From Nitrospira sp. UBA5699 (GTDB lineage Bacteria; Nitrospirota; Nitrospiria; Nitrospirales; Nitrospiraceae), in NCBI GenBank assembly GCA_002420105.1, contig DIHJ01000042.1:1-47402 (forward strand): a DNA stretch of 47,402 nt, given 5' to 3'. A program made the position numbers and the translations under genes. Under the pieces are notes generated by a model. That model saw only the letters and a program-made list of their open reading frames with translations, was not told where the DNA came from and did not search any database. Positions 41,497 to 47,402 of this stretch are shown one piece after another; within the stretch, counting starts at the first letter, position 1, and each line of letters begins with the position of its first letter.

Positions 41497-42555
41497 CTAG
41501 GCGGGCTTCGCGACGATGCTGTCGGCGAGTTCGATAAGCAAGGCTTCCGTTTCGTCCCACCCGAGGCAGGCGTCGGTGATGGAGACGCCGTGGGCCAAGG
41601 CAATCCCCTGCTTCCAGGTCTGCTTGCCCGGGTACAGATTGCTTTCCAGCATGAGGCCCATGATGGACTGGCGGCCCTCCCGGAACTGGCGCAGGACGTC
41701 GCGGGCAACGAGTCCCTGGCGGCGGTGATCCTTGCTGGAGTTGTCGTGCGAGCAGTCGATCATGATCGAGCGGGCGATGCCTTCACCGGCGACGGCGGCT
41801 TCGGCCTGCGCGACGTGCTCGGCGCCGTAATTGGTCTTGCCCCCGCCGCCGCGCAGCACAATGTGCCGGTCGGGATTCCCCATGGTTTTGATGATCGCCG
41901 TCTGGCCGTCGGCATTGATGCCGACAAAGTGGTGCGGGGTGCGGGCGGCCGTCATGGCGTTGACGGCGACCTGCAGGCTGCCCTCCGTGCCGTTCTTGAA
42001 TCCGACCGGCATGGAGAGGCCGCTGGCCATCTCGCGATGGGTCTGACTTTCGGTCGTTCTGGCCCCGATCGCCGTCCAACTGATGAGGTCGGCGACGTAC
42101 TGCGGGCTGATGGGATCGAGCAACTCCGTGGCGCAGGGCACGCCGGTCTGATTGATGTGCAGGAGAATGGTTCGCGCGAGTTCCATCCCGGTGGCGATAT
42201 CGCAGGTGCCGTCCAGGTGGGGATCGTTGATGAGCCCCTTCCACCCCACGGTGGTCCGGGGTTTCTCGAAATAGGTCCGCATGACGATGAGCAGCCGATC
42301 GCGCAGGGCATCGGCGACCGGTTTCAGTTTGGCGGCATATTCGTAGGCGGCTTCGGGATCGTGAATCGAGCAGGGGCCGACGATGATGAGGAGGCGCTCG
42401 CGGTCCTGTCCGTGGAGGATCCGCCGGATGGCCTCTCTCGTTTCGACGACCAGGGCGGCGGCCTCGTCGGTAATCGGCAGTTTGGTTTTGATGGCGCGCG
42501 GGGAGGGCAGCGCCTTGATTTCTATGACGTGCTGGTTGTCGAGCGGGCGATTCAT
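41497..42555 (-). CDS. aroG: 3-deoxy-7-phosphoheptulonate synthase (DAHP synthase, AroG type)
   Basis: A 352-residue type I-alpha DAHP synthase starting the shikimate pathway from PEP and erythrose-4-phosphate. It has G-P-C-S-I-H-D near residue 60 and the K-P-R-T-x-x-G-W-K-G segment near 97. D-C-S-H-D-N-S near 265 provides metal contacts. The N-terminal extension typical of feedback-regulated AroF/G/H enzymes is present, so inhibition by an aromatic amino acid is likely; which one cannot be told. A promoter candidate lies 35 bases upstream of the start. Confidence 0.93.
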   Translation of the reverse strand: MNRPLDNQHVIEIKALPSPRAIKTKLPITDEAAALVVETREAIRRILHGQDRERLLIIVGPCSIHDPEAAYEYAAKLKPVADALRDRLLIVMRTYFEKPRTTVGWKGLINDPHLDGTCDIATGMELARTILLHINQTGVPCATELLDPISPQYVADLISWTAIGARTTESQTHREMASGLSMPVGFKNGTEGSLQVAVNAMTAARTPHHFVGINADGQTAIIKTMGNPDRHIVLRGGGGKTNYGAEHVAQAEAAVAGEGIARSIMIDCSHDNSSKDHRRQGLVARDVLRQFREGRQSIMGLMLESNLYPGKQTWKQGIALAHGVSITDACLGWDETEALLIELADSIVAKPA

Positions 42556-42589
42556 GATCCGGCCTTTTCGTTAGAGATAGGAGTCGTGC

Positions 42590-42618
42590 AGCATAACGAA
42601 ATGCTCAAGAAAAGTCTA
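42590..42618 (-). promoter_or_regulatory. Candidate sigma70-type promoter for aroG
   Basis: On the reverse strand TAGACT (42613-42618), a 17-base spacer and TATGCT (42590-42595) each match four of six consensus bases. The predicted start lies about 28 bases ahead of the aroG ATG. Confidence 0.45.
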
Positions 42619-42644
42619 CAGGGGTATGTGTAACTTGTTGAATC

Positions 42645-42655
42645 GAAATGATTTC
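42645..42655. promoter_or_regulatory. Palindrome GAAATGATTTC in the aroG/metal-locus divergent gap
   Basis: A perfect 11-base palindrome with a central G, 63 bases upstream of the small His-rich protein gene. The inner AATGATT resembles the core of Fur-family operators, but the outer bases do not match a Fur or Zur box. It may be an operator for the metal-locus genes or may be chance. Confidence 0.25.
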
Positions 42656-42718
42656 TCGGCCCGCGCACTTCTCTCCAGGTTGACAGGTCCTGTGAGAGTG
42701 TGTTACTCAGCCCCGCCC

Positions 42719-43039
42719 ATGACCGGTTCGTCATTCCCATATCCCGTCAGAGCGTTGCTCTCGGGCGCCCTCATCCTTCTGCTGCTGGCCATCGCGCCGT
42801 TTGCGGTCGCGCAGGACGTCCATCACGAGCTCGCCGCGGCCGATACGGACGGCCACGAGCACTCGGACACCGACATCTGTCAGTGGGTTCAGCACCACAC
42901 GGCCGGCTCGATCGATCTTGGACTGCCGGTCTTTTCCGTATGGGAGATCATCAGTCTTTCCGATCTTCCGGCCCAGTCCGTTCTTTTCACCGTTGAGTTG
43001 GCTGCAGTCGGTCCGTCCCGCGCCCCACCCCGCATCTAA
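42719..43039 (+). CDS. Small exported His-rich protein (DUF2946-like)
   Basis: A 106-residue protein with a signal peptide (hydrophobic core about residues 12-30, likely cleavage after A-V-A-Q). A His/Asp/Cys-rich stretch follows (D-G-H-E-H-S-D-T-D-I-C, then Q-H-H), and the C-terminus is S-R-A-P-P-R-I. The latter recalls small DUF2946-type proteins found next to metal transport genes; the match is by eye. It is probably a periplasmic metal-binding protein. A TTGACA at 42680-42685 lies close upstream, with no convincing -10. The TonB-dependent receptor gene follows after 105 bases. An upstream in-frame start at 42626 lacks support. Confidence 0.6.
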   Translation: MTGSSFPYPVRALLSGALILLLLAIAPFAVAQDVHHELAAADTDGHEHSDTDICQWVQHHTAGSIDLGLPVFSVWEIISLSDLPAQSVLFTVELAAVGPSRAPPRI

Positions 43040-43144
43040 CTTCCGATCCAATCACTTCATGCAATCGGCCGCCCGTCGCAGTCGGGTTCGCCGAGATATC
43101 GTCTTTCATGTGACGGATATGACCCGTGATGGAGGAGGTTTTAG

Positions 43145-45595
43145 ATGACACGTGCCGTTCGGACATCCATGGCGTACGTTTGCTGGATACTCGCAGGAGC
43201 GGTGGGGCTGGCCGGGGGATTCCCGTCGATGCTTCAGGCCGCCGAAGGGGAGGCGGTTACGACGATCGGCGGGGCCGTGCAGAATCAGGACCTCAGGCGT
43301 GTGGCTCAAGCCATCGTGGAAGTGAAGAGTCAGGACGGCGCGGTTGTCGCGACCGGGGTCACGAATGATGCCGGTGAGTTTGCCATTCCCGTTCCGGCGG
43401 GCGGAACCTACTCCGTCAGCGCGGTGCAGGAGACCTATCGCAGCGAATACGTCGTTCTGGTGCTGGGGACCGATCCTCCCAGGCCGGTGACGCTGACGTT
43501 GTCGAAGACGAAGGAGATCGCGTTGGAAGTCGTGTCGCCGCTTCCGCCGATCCAATACAAGGCATCCAGTGAGACCTATTCGGTCAGTCGCAAAGACATC
43601 GAGGCGCTTCCGCGAGGGAACAACAACGATTTGCACGATGTGCTGGTGACGATTCCCGGCGCCGCGTACGGATCGCTCAAGCAAGTGCACATCCGGCAGG
43701 ATCACGCCAATCTTCAGCTCCGAATCGACGGCGTGCCGATTCCGGATACGGTCTCCTCGACCTTTTCGGACGTGATATCCCCCAGGGCCTGGGAGCGGGC
43801 GGATATTGTGTTGGGCGGCATGGAGGCCAACGTCGGAAACAAGACGGCCGCGCTGATCGACATCACCACGAAGAGCGGCACGAAGCCGGGATTCGGATCG
43901 GCTCAGTTGTTCGGCGGGTCGAATCAGACGGTGAATCCCTCCTTCGAATACGGAGGAACGGTCGGGGAGAAGTTCCGGTACTATGTGTTGAACAGCTACA
44001 CGACCACGAATCGGGGCATCGAGCCCCCGACGCTGGGGCATTCGATTTTTCACGGCCAGAGCGAGCGGAACCAGACCATGTTCCGCGGCGACTATCAGTA
44101 CGACAACAGGAACAATTTCACCTTGTTGTTCCTGAACTCCGTCGCGAAGTATCAAATTCCCACGGCTCCGGGGGGAGAGGTTGATCCGTCGGGGCTTGTG
44201 CTGCCGCTGTTGCAGGCCAGCCGGCCGGGTTTTTCACCGGTCGCGTCCCAGGCGATCGACGAAAACCAGAAGGAGAACAACCAATATGCCCATCTCGTGT
44301 GGCGGCACGACGTGGCGTCGAATCAATTCTTCAGTTTGGCCGGCTATTTCCGCCATACCAGGGCCACGTTCAAGACCGATCCGTTCAATCTGCTGTCCTA
44401 TACGGCCGATCCGGCCGAACCCTTTTCGGCGGCGGATCAGGATCGCATGGCCTATTCCGGCGGCATCCGGTTGGATTACACCTACGTCCACAGCAAGGAA
44501 CACCTGATCAAGACCGGGTTTCAGATCGACCGGACGCAGGCCATCAACAAGACCGGACTGTTCGGATTCAATCGTCTCGATCCGACCGATCCGGCGTCGG
44601 ATCCGACGGGTCCGTTGATCGGGATCAACGCGGACAACCGGCTCATCGGCTACCGGCAGGAGTTCTGGATTCAGGATCAATGGTCGCCGAACGGGCATTG
44701 GACCTTCAACCTCGGCGTGCGCGGGGACGCCGTTCAGTATCTTCGGAACGAGGGGCAGGTCAGCCCGCGGGTCGGGGTGACCTATAAGCACAACCAGTCC
44801 AACGTGTTTCACGCGTTCTACGGCCGCTTGTTCACACCGCCGAATCTCGAAGCCATCTCCTTCGCCAAGTTGAACACGGGCGGGACGACGGCCCAGCCGG
44901 AGGATACGACCAACAATACGGTTCGGGCCGAACGGGCGCACTACTTCGAAGTCGGCAGTTATCATGCGCTGAACCGGTGGGCGACGCTCGAATTGACCGG
45001 CTACTACAAGCTGGCCAATTACCTGTCCGATGCGGGGCAGTTCGGGACGACGCCTCTGCTGAACTATTTCGCATTCGAACGGGGCTGGCAGCGGGGGATC
45101 GACGGAGCGTTGAAAGTCCAACTGATGGACAACCTGGCGGCGCGCGGTAACGTGGCGTGGGGCCAGTGCAAGGGTTACGGGCTGCAGTCGGGGCATTTCC
45201 TTCTGCACGGAGAAGAGATCGCCGACATCAATTCGCCGGGCGGGGTCTTCTGCGATCACATGCAGACGCTGACCAGCTCCGCCGTCGTCAGCTATCGCCT
45301 GCGGGAACGCACGACCTTTACCGGGCAGATGCTGTTTGCCTCGGGATTGAGGACGGCCGAGGAGGGAGGAAAGACCAACTCGACCCACAGCCCTTCGTAC
45401 ACGATCTACAATCTGTCCGTGTCGCACGTGATTCCGCTGCCATGGGAGGGGCAGAAGTTCCTCGTCGGATTCGACGTCGTGAATCTCCTCGATCAGAAGT
45501 ATTTCATCAACCAAGGCGAGGGGAGCATCGGCCTCGGCGTCTCGCATGCGGGAATGCCGCGGTCGTTTTTTTTCCGGGGGCAGTGGTTCTTTTGA
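43145..45595 (+). CDS. TonB-dependent outer-membrane receptor with carboxypeptidase-regulatory-like domain
   Basis: An 816-residue outer-membrane protein. A signal peptide (about residues 1-37) is followed by a small CarboxypepD_reg-like beta domain (about 38-120), then a plug domain (about 140-245) and a 22-strand barrel ending in the canonical C-terminal Phe (Q-W-F-F). A strong GGAGGAGG site precedes the ATG. It imports a large or scarce substrate using TonB energy; the substrate is not evident. The His-rich small protein upstream, the TonB C-terminal-like protein downstream and the CobW GTPase suggest a metal or metal chelate. I saw no cobalamin riboswitch in its leader. Confidence 0.85.
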   Translation: MTRAVRTSMAYVCWILAGAVGLAGGFPSMLQAAEGEAVTTIGGAVQNQDLRRVAQAIVEVKSQDGAVVATGVTNDAGEFAIPVPAGGTYSVSAVQETYRSEYVVLVLGTDPPRPVTLTLSKTKEIALEVVSPLPPIQYKASSETYSVSRKDIEALPRGNNNDLHDVLVTIPGAAYGSLKQVHIRQDHANLQLRIDGVPIPDTVSSTFSDVISPRAWERADIVLGGMEANVGNKTAALIDITTKSGTKPGFGSAQLFGGSNQTVNPSFEYGGTVGEKFRYYVLNSYTTTNRGIEPPTLGHSIFHGQSERNQTMFRGDYQYDNRNNFTLLFLNSVAKYQIPTAPGGEVDPSGLVLPLLQASRPGFSPVASQAIDENQKENNQYAHLVWRHDVASNQFFSLAGYFRHTRATFKTDPFNLLSYTADPAEPFSAADQDRMAYSGGIRLDYTYVHSKEHLIKTGFQIDRTQAINKTGLFGFNRLDPTDPASDPTGPLIGINADNRLIGYRQEFWIQDQWSPNGHWTFNLGVRGDAVQYLRNEGQVSPRVGVTYKHNQSNVFHAFYGRLFTPPNLEAISFAKLNTGGTTAQPEDTTNNTVRAERAHYFEVGSYHALNRWATLELTGYYKLANYLSDAGQFGTTPLLNYFAFERGWQRGIDGALKVQLMDNLAARGNVAWGQCKGYGLQSGHFLLHGEEIADINSPGGVFCDHMQTLTSSAVVSYRLRERTTFTGQMLFASGLRTAEEGGKTNSTHSPSYTIYNLSVSHVIPLPWEGQKFLVGFDVVNLLDQKYFINQGEGSIGLGVSHAGMPRSFFFRGQWFF

Positions 45596-45598
45596 GCG

Positions 45599-45633
45599 GA
45601 GAAGGTTGAGGTTGAGGCGAAGGTTGAGGCAAG
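45599..45633 (+). repeat. Purine-rich GAAGGTTGAGGC direct repeats after the receptor gene
   Basis: GAAGGTTGAGG (45601-45611) and GAAGGTTGAGGC (45619-45630), with a further GTTGAGGC between them, begin four bases after the receptor stop codon. GAGAAGGTTG and TGAGGCAAG recur at 46175-46184 and 46155-46163, in the gap on the other side of the next gene. No complementary right arm is seen here. Confidence 0.7.
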
Positions 45634-45696
45634 ATGGCGACCGTGAGCGGGAACCCGAGTCTCGATAGCGAACCGGTAACGAGAGGGGACGAGACT

Positions 45697-46134
45697 ATGC
45701 CGCGGTTGTCCAGAGTTCTCTCCTGCTGTGTCCTCATGCTGTGTTTCGTCCCGGCCGCCGCGCATGCGGTGGCCGGCGACGAGGCGACGCACGAGACCGA
45801 TCACAGCGAAGACGTGCTGGAGTTGCCGGAAGTCCACGTCCATGGCCTTCCGCTGAATAAAGATCAGCAACTGGGGCCCGTGGCCAAGTCCACGCCCTGG
45901 CCCGCAATTCCCGCCTCCCTCGACGGGAAGGAGCTCGACGATTGGATGAAGGCCCGGCTGTTGGTGTCGAAAGACGCCAAAGTCACCGTCGTCATCCTCG
46001 AACCCTGCCGGCACCGGGAGCTGACGCAGGCCGGGATCGCGGCGCTCAAGCGGTGGACCTTCGATCCGCAGATGAAGGGCGACGATCCGGTGGACGGCGA
46101 ATTGACCGTCCGCATTCACTTCCATACGCGGTGA
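45697..46134 (+). CDS. Exported TonB C-terminal-like protein with His-rich segment
   Basis: A 145-residue protein with a signal peptide (about residues 1-25). A His/Glu-rich linker (H-E-T-D-H-S-E-D, V-H-V-H-G) is followed by a TonB C-terminal-like domain (A-A-L-K-R-W-T-F-D-P near 118, closing V-R-I-H-F-H). It lacks the membrane anchor and Pro-rich spacer of a working TonB, so it is not a classic energy transducer. It may be a soluble periplasmic partner of the receptor. The ATG at 45697 has GAGAGGGGA upstream; an in-frame ATG at 45634 would translate part of the repeat-rich gap. Confidence 0.6.
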   Translation: MPRLSRVLSCCVLMLCFVPAAAHAVAGDEATHETDHSEDVLELPEVHVHGLPLNKDQQLGPVAKSTPWPAIPASLDGKELDDWMKARLLVSKDAKVTVVILEPCRHRELTQAGIAALKRWTFDPQMKGDDPVDGELTVRIHFHTR

Positions 46135-46140
46135 ATGATA

Positions 46141-46237
46141 GAAGGCGAGAGGTATGAGGCAAGCGGCGAAGGGAGAGAAGGTTGCGCGGTTAGTTCCCCG
46201 TGCCTCTCGCCCCGCGCCTTTTGCTGCCGGTGCCTCA
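46141..46237 (+). repeat. Purine-rich inverted-repeat element ahead of the PAP2 gene
   Basis: GGCGAGAGG (46144-46152) pairs perfectly with CCTCTCGCC (46203-46211), with further loose complementarity around TGAGGC / GCCTCA. It starts ten bases after the upstream stop codon and ends on the start codon of the PAP2 gene (GCCTCATG). Shared words with 45599-45633 place it in the same family. Confidence 0.65.
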
Positions 46238-46824
46238 TGAGCCTGGAAGAATCCCTCTTTCGTGCCGTCAACGGCTTCGCCGGCCAATCGACCGTCGTCG
46301 ATTGGCTGGCATTGACCCTCTCGGCGCCGGGCATGTTATGGGCCCCCGGCATCCTCCTCACCGGCTACTGGCTCTGGTTGTCCCGGCGGGAAGCCCTCAT
46401 CGGCGGACCGCTGCTCGGGGGACTCATCGGGCTCGTCGATCTGATGGGGGCGCAGATCAAACATCTCGTCGCCCGGCCGCGCCCCTGTACGGTGCTTTCC
46501 GACGTTCACCAAATCGAGGCTTGCGGAAAGGTCTTCGGATTTCCCTCCAACCACGCGATCAACACGGCGACCGCCGCCGCGTTTTTCCAGGTGCTCTATC
46601 CGAAATCCGGCTGGCTCAGCTGGCCCCTGGTCGGACTGATCGGCCTGGCCCGCGTGTTCATCGGAGCCCACTATGTCACGGATGTGCTCGGCGGATGGGT
46701 GCTCGGCGGCCTGTGCGGGGCCGGCGCCGCATGGCTCCTGCTGCAGTGGCCGCGGTTTCGTCCGCGGATCCTGAAACCGGCCTCCGCCGGCTCCGTGCCT
46801 CTCGATGCGGGACGCTCCAGTTAG
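46237..46824 (+). CDS. PAP2-family membrane phosphatase
   Basis: A 195-residue membrane protein with about five to six hydrophobic segments and all three acid phosphatase motifs: Lys75 and Arg82-Pro83 (K-x6-R-P), P-S-N-H with His106, and R-x5-H-x3-D with Arg139, His145 and Asp149. Candidates for the substrate are undecaprenyl pyrophosphate, lipid A precursors or phosphatidylglycerol phosphate. The start at 46237 is chosen because translation from an upstream in-frame ATG (46135) would read the repeat element. There is no Shine-Dalgarno. It overlaps the convergent CobW gene by four bases. Confidence 0.85.
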   Translation: MSLEESLFRAVNGFAGQSTVVDWLALTLSAPGMLWAPGILLTGYWLWLSRREALIGGPLLGGLIGLVDLMGAQIKHLVARPRPCTVLSDVHQIEACGKVFGFPSNHAINTATAAAFFQVLYPKSGWLSWPLVGLIGLARVFIGAHYVTDVLGGWVLGGLCGAGAAWLLLQWPRFRPRILKPASAGSVPLDAGRSS

Positions 46825-47402
46825 GCCCGCGCATCCGGTTCGACGCAGGTCAGTAGACGCTCCTTCCAGCGGTCCACATCGAATCCCCGCCCGATCAGGA
46901 CGACGGCGGGGTCCGGTTCGTCCAGCAACATGACCGGCGTGACCGTCGCTCGTCCGGGCGGCGCATACTGGAATTCCTGCAGTTCCGGCTCCCCTGCAAA
47001 TCGAAAGTACCCCTTGGCCCGCTCCAGTTCCTTGGGCAGCTCGTCCGCCCAGGCGAGAAACCGCGCGCGATTCAACGGACCGGGCACTGTGATCGTCACG
47101 GCCATCGGATGGTAGGCCGCGCGGCCCGGAGCGCCGAAGGTGACGTTCGGCCGCGCCGGCGGCGCGGCCGGCGCGCGGGGGGCGAGCAACGCATCGGGAT
47201 CGATCCGCGCATGGGTGGTTTCCCACAGACGCGCGGAGGGATTCTGCGCGGAGATCGAGCTCTTGAACGACTCCCAGTGGCCCGGAACGTAGAGGTCCCG
47301 TTTATTGAGTATCAGCTCGTCGGCGCAGCGGATGGCCTGGGTCGTGACGTATTCGCTTGAATGGCTCTGCTCGGTTGAGATCGGATGGAGGAGCGCGATG
47401 AT
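46821..47402 (-). CDS. CobW-family (COG0523) GTPase, C-terminal part, cut by window edge
   Basis: The last 193 residues of a G3E GTPase, open through the window end. The guanine-specificity motif appears as L-N-K-R-D-L about 32 residues from the cut. A variable middle follows, then a CobW C-terminal domain (F-L-A-W-A-D-E-L, F-R-F-A-G, V-V-L-I-G-R-G-F-D). The P-loop and the metal-binding C-x-C-C part are outside the window. COG0523 proteins are metallochaperones or insertases for Zn, Co, Ni or Fe; which metal is unknown. It is on the opposite strand to the TonB-dependent receptor locus. Confidence 0.85.
   Translation of the reverse strand: MIALLHPISTEQSHSSEYVTTQAIRCADELILNKRDLYVPGHWESFKSSISAQNPSARLWETTHARIDPDALLAPRAPAAPPARPNVTFGAPGRAAYHPMAVTITVPGPLNRARFLAWADELPKELERAKGYFRFAGEPELQEFQYAPPGRATVTPVMLLDEPDPAVVLIGRGFDVDRWKERLLTCVEPDARA

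Noticed and set aside
43040..43144. Cobalamin riboswitch ahead of the TonB-dependent receptor
   Set aside because: The gap is only 105 bases and I found no B12-box-like core or supporting helices.
46336..47226. Minus-strand open frame (296 codons) spanning the PAP2 and CobW region
   Set aside because: It is in a different frame from the CobW C-terminal domain, which is open to the window end with an N-K-R-D motif, and it is antisense to PAP2.

Overview
The window looks like a chromosomal segment of a Gram-negative, high-GC bacterium. It carries LPS/O-antigen biosynthesis genes, a TonB-dependent outer-membrane receptor and periplasmic proteins. The mix of O-antigen genes, class I Fbp plus DhnA-type aldolase, a yacL-ispD-ispF-cysE block and scattered four-helix-bundle (S23/Avd-like) genes would fit a Nitrospira-like member of Nitrospirota. 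That placement is an impression from gene content, not a test.

Layout. (1) 1-8418: a lower-GC polysaccharide block (bases 421-480 are 27/60 G+C) with a PhyH-type oxygenase, methyltransferases, a NeuD-like acetyltransferase, a beta-propeller hydrolase-like protein, a 4-amino-sugar aminotransferase, a glycosyltransferase and a Wzx-like flippase. It is preceded by a 357-base leader with an ops-like GGCGGTAG element. (2) 8637-22311: a tightly overlapping polysaccharide operon: methyltransferase-GT2 fusion, methyltransferase, GT-C membrane protein, two GT4 enzymes, an AsnB-type amidotransferase, an SDR sugar ketoreductase/epimerase, a WecA/WbpL-type initiating transferase, an O-antigen ligase/polymerase and a WbpM/FlaA1-type 4,6-dehydratase (bases 21301-21360 are 42/60 G+C). 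(3) 22447-29381: nucleotide-sugar supply (rfbA, rfbB, rfbD without rfbC; kdsC; manC; manB). (4) 29423-33866: DUF3108 protein, fructose-1,6-bisphosphatase, class I aldolase, HtrA protease. (5) 33921-40692: yacL-ispD-ispF-cysE, psiF, truA, amidase and yacP, recalling the Bacillus yac cluster. (6) 40679-47402: tatD, DAHP synthase, then a possible metal-uptake locus (small His-rich protein, TonB-dependent receptor, TonB C-terminal-like protein), a PAP2 phosphatase and the C-terminal half of a CobW-family GTPase.

The most unusual signal is a set of intergenic elements made of short degenerate repeat units whose left half is complementary to the right half. Two of them, of different repeat families (GGGGTA-type between rfbA and rfbB; GGCTGACA-type between ispF and cysE), enclose a gene for a small four-helix-bundle protein of the S23/IVS/Avd-like family. 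Each family also has a gene-free copy in the window (rfbB-rfbD and manC-manB). A third, purine-rich family flanks the TonB C-terminal-like gene. The elements begin at or just after the stop codon of the upstream gene. Three of the downstream genes start directly behind the right arm without a visible Shine-Dalgarno. This resembles 23S rRNA intervening sequences (stem plus S23 ORF), but placed inside protein-coding operons.

How the genes work together: RmlA/RmlB make dTDP-4-keto-6-deoxyglucose, which can feed RfbD (with an RfbC encoded elsewhere) and the RffA-like aminotransferase plus NeuD-like acetyltransferase. The WbpM-like dehydratase and SDR could supply UDP-FucNAc or UDP-QuiNAc to the WbpL-like initiating enzyme. 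ManC/ManB supply GDP-mannose and KdsC serves Kdo synthesis. Flippase, ligase and glycosyltransferases assemble and export the chain.
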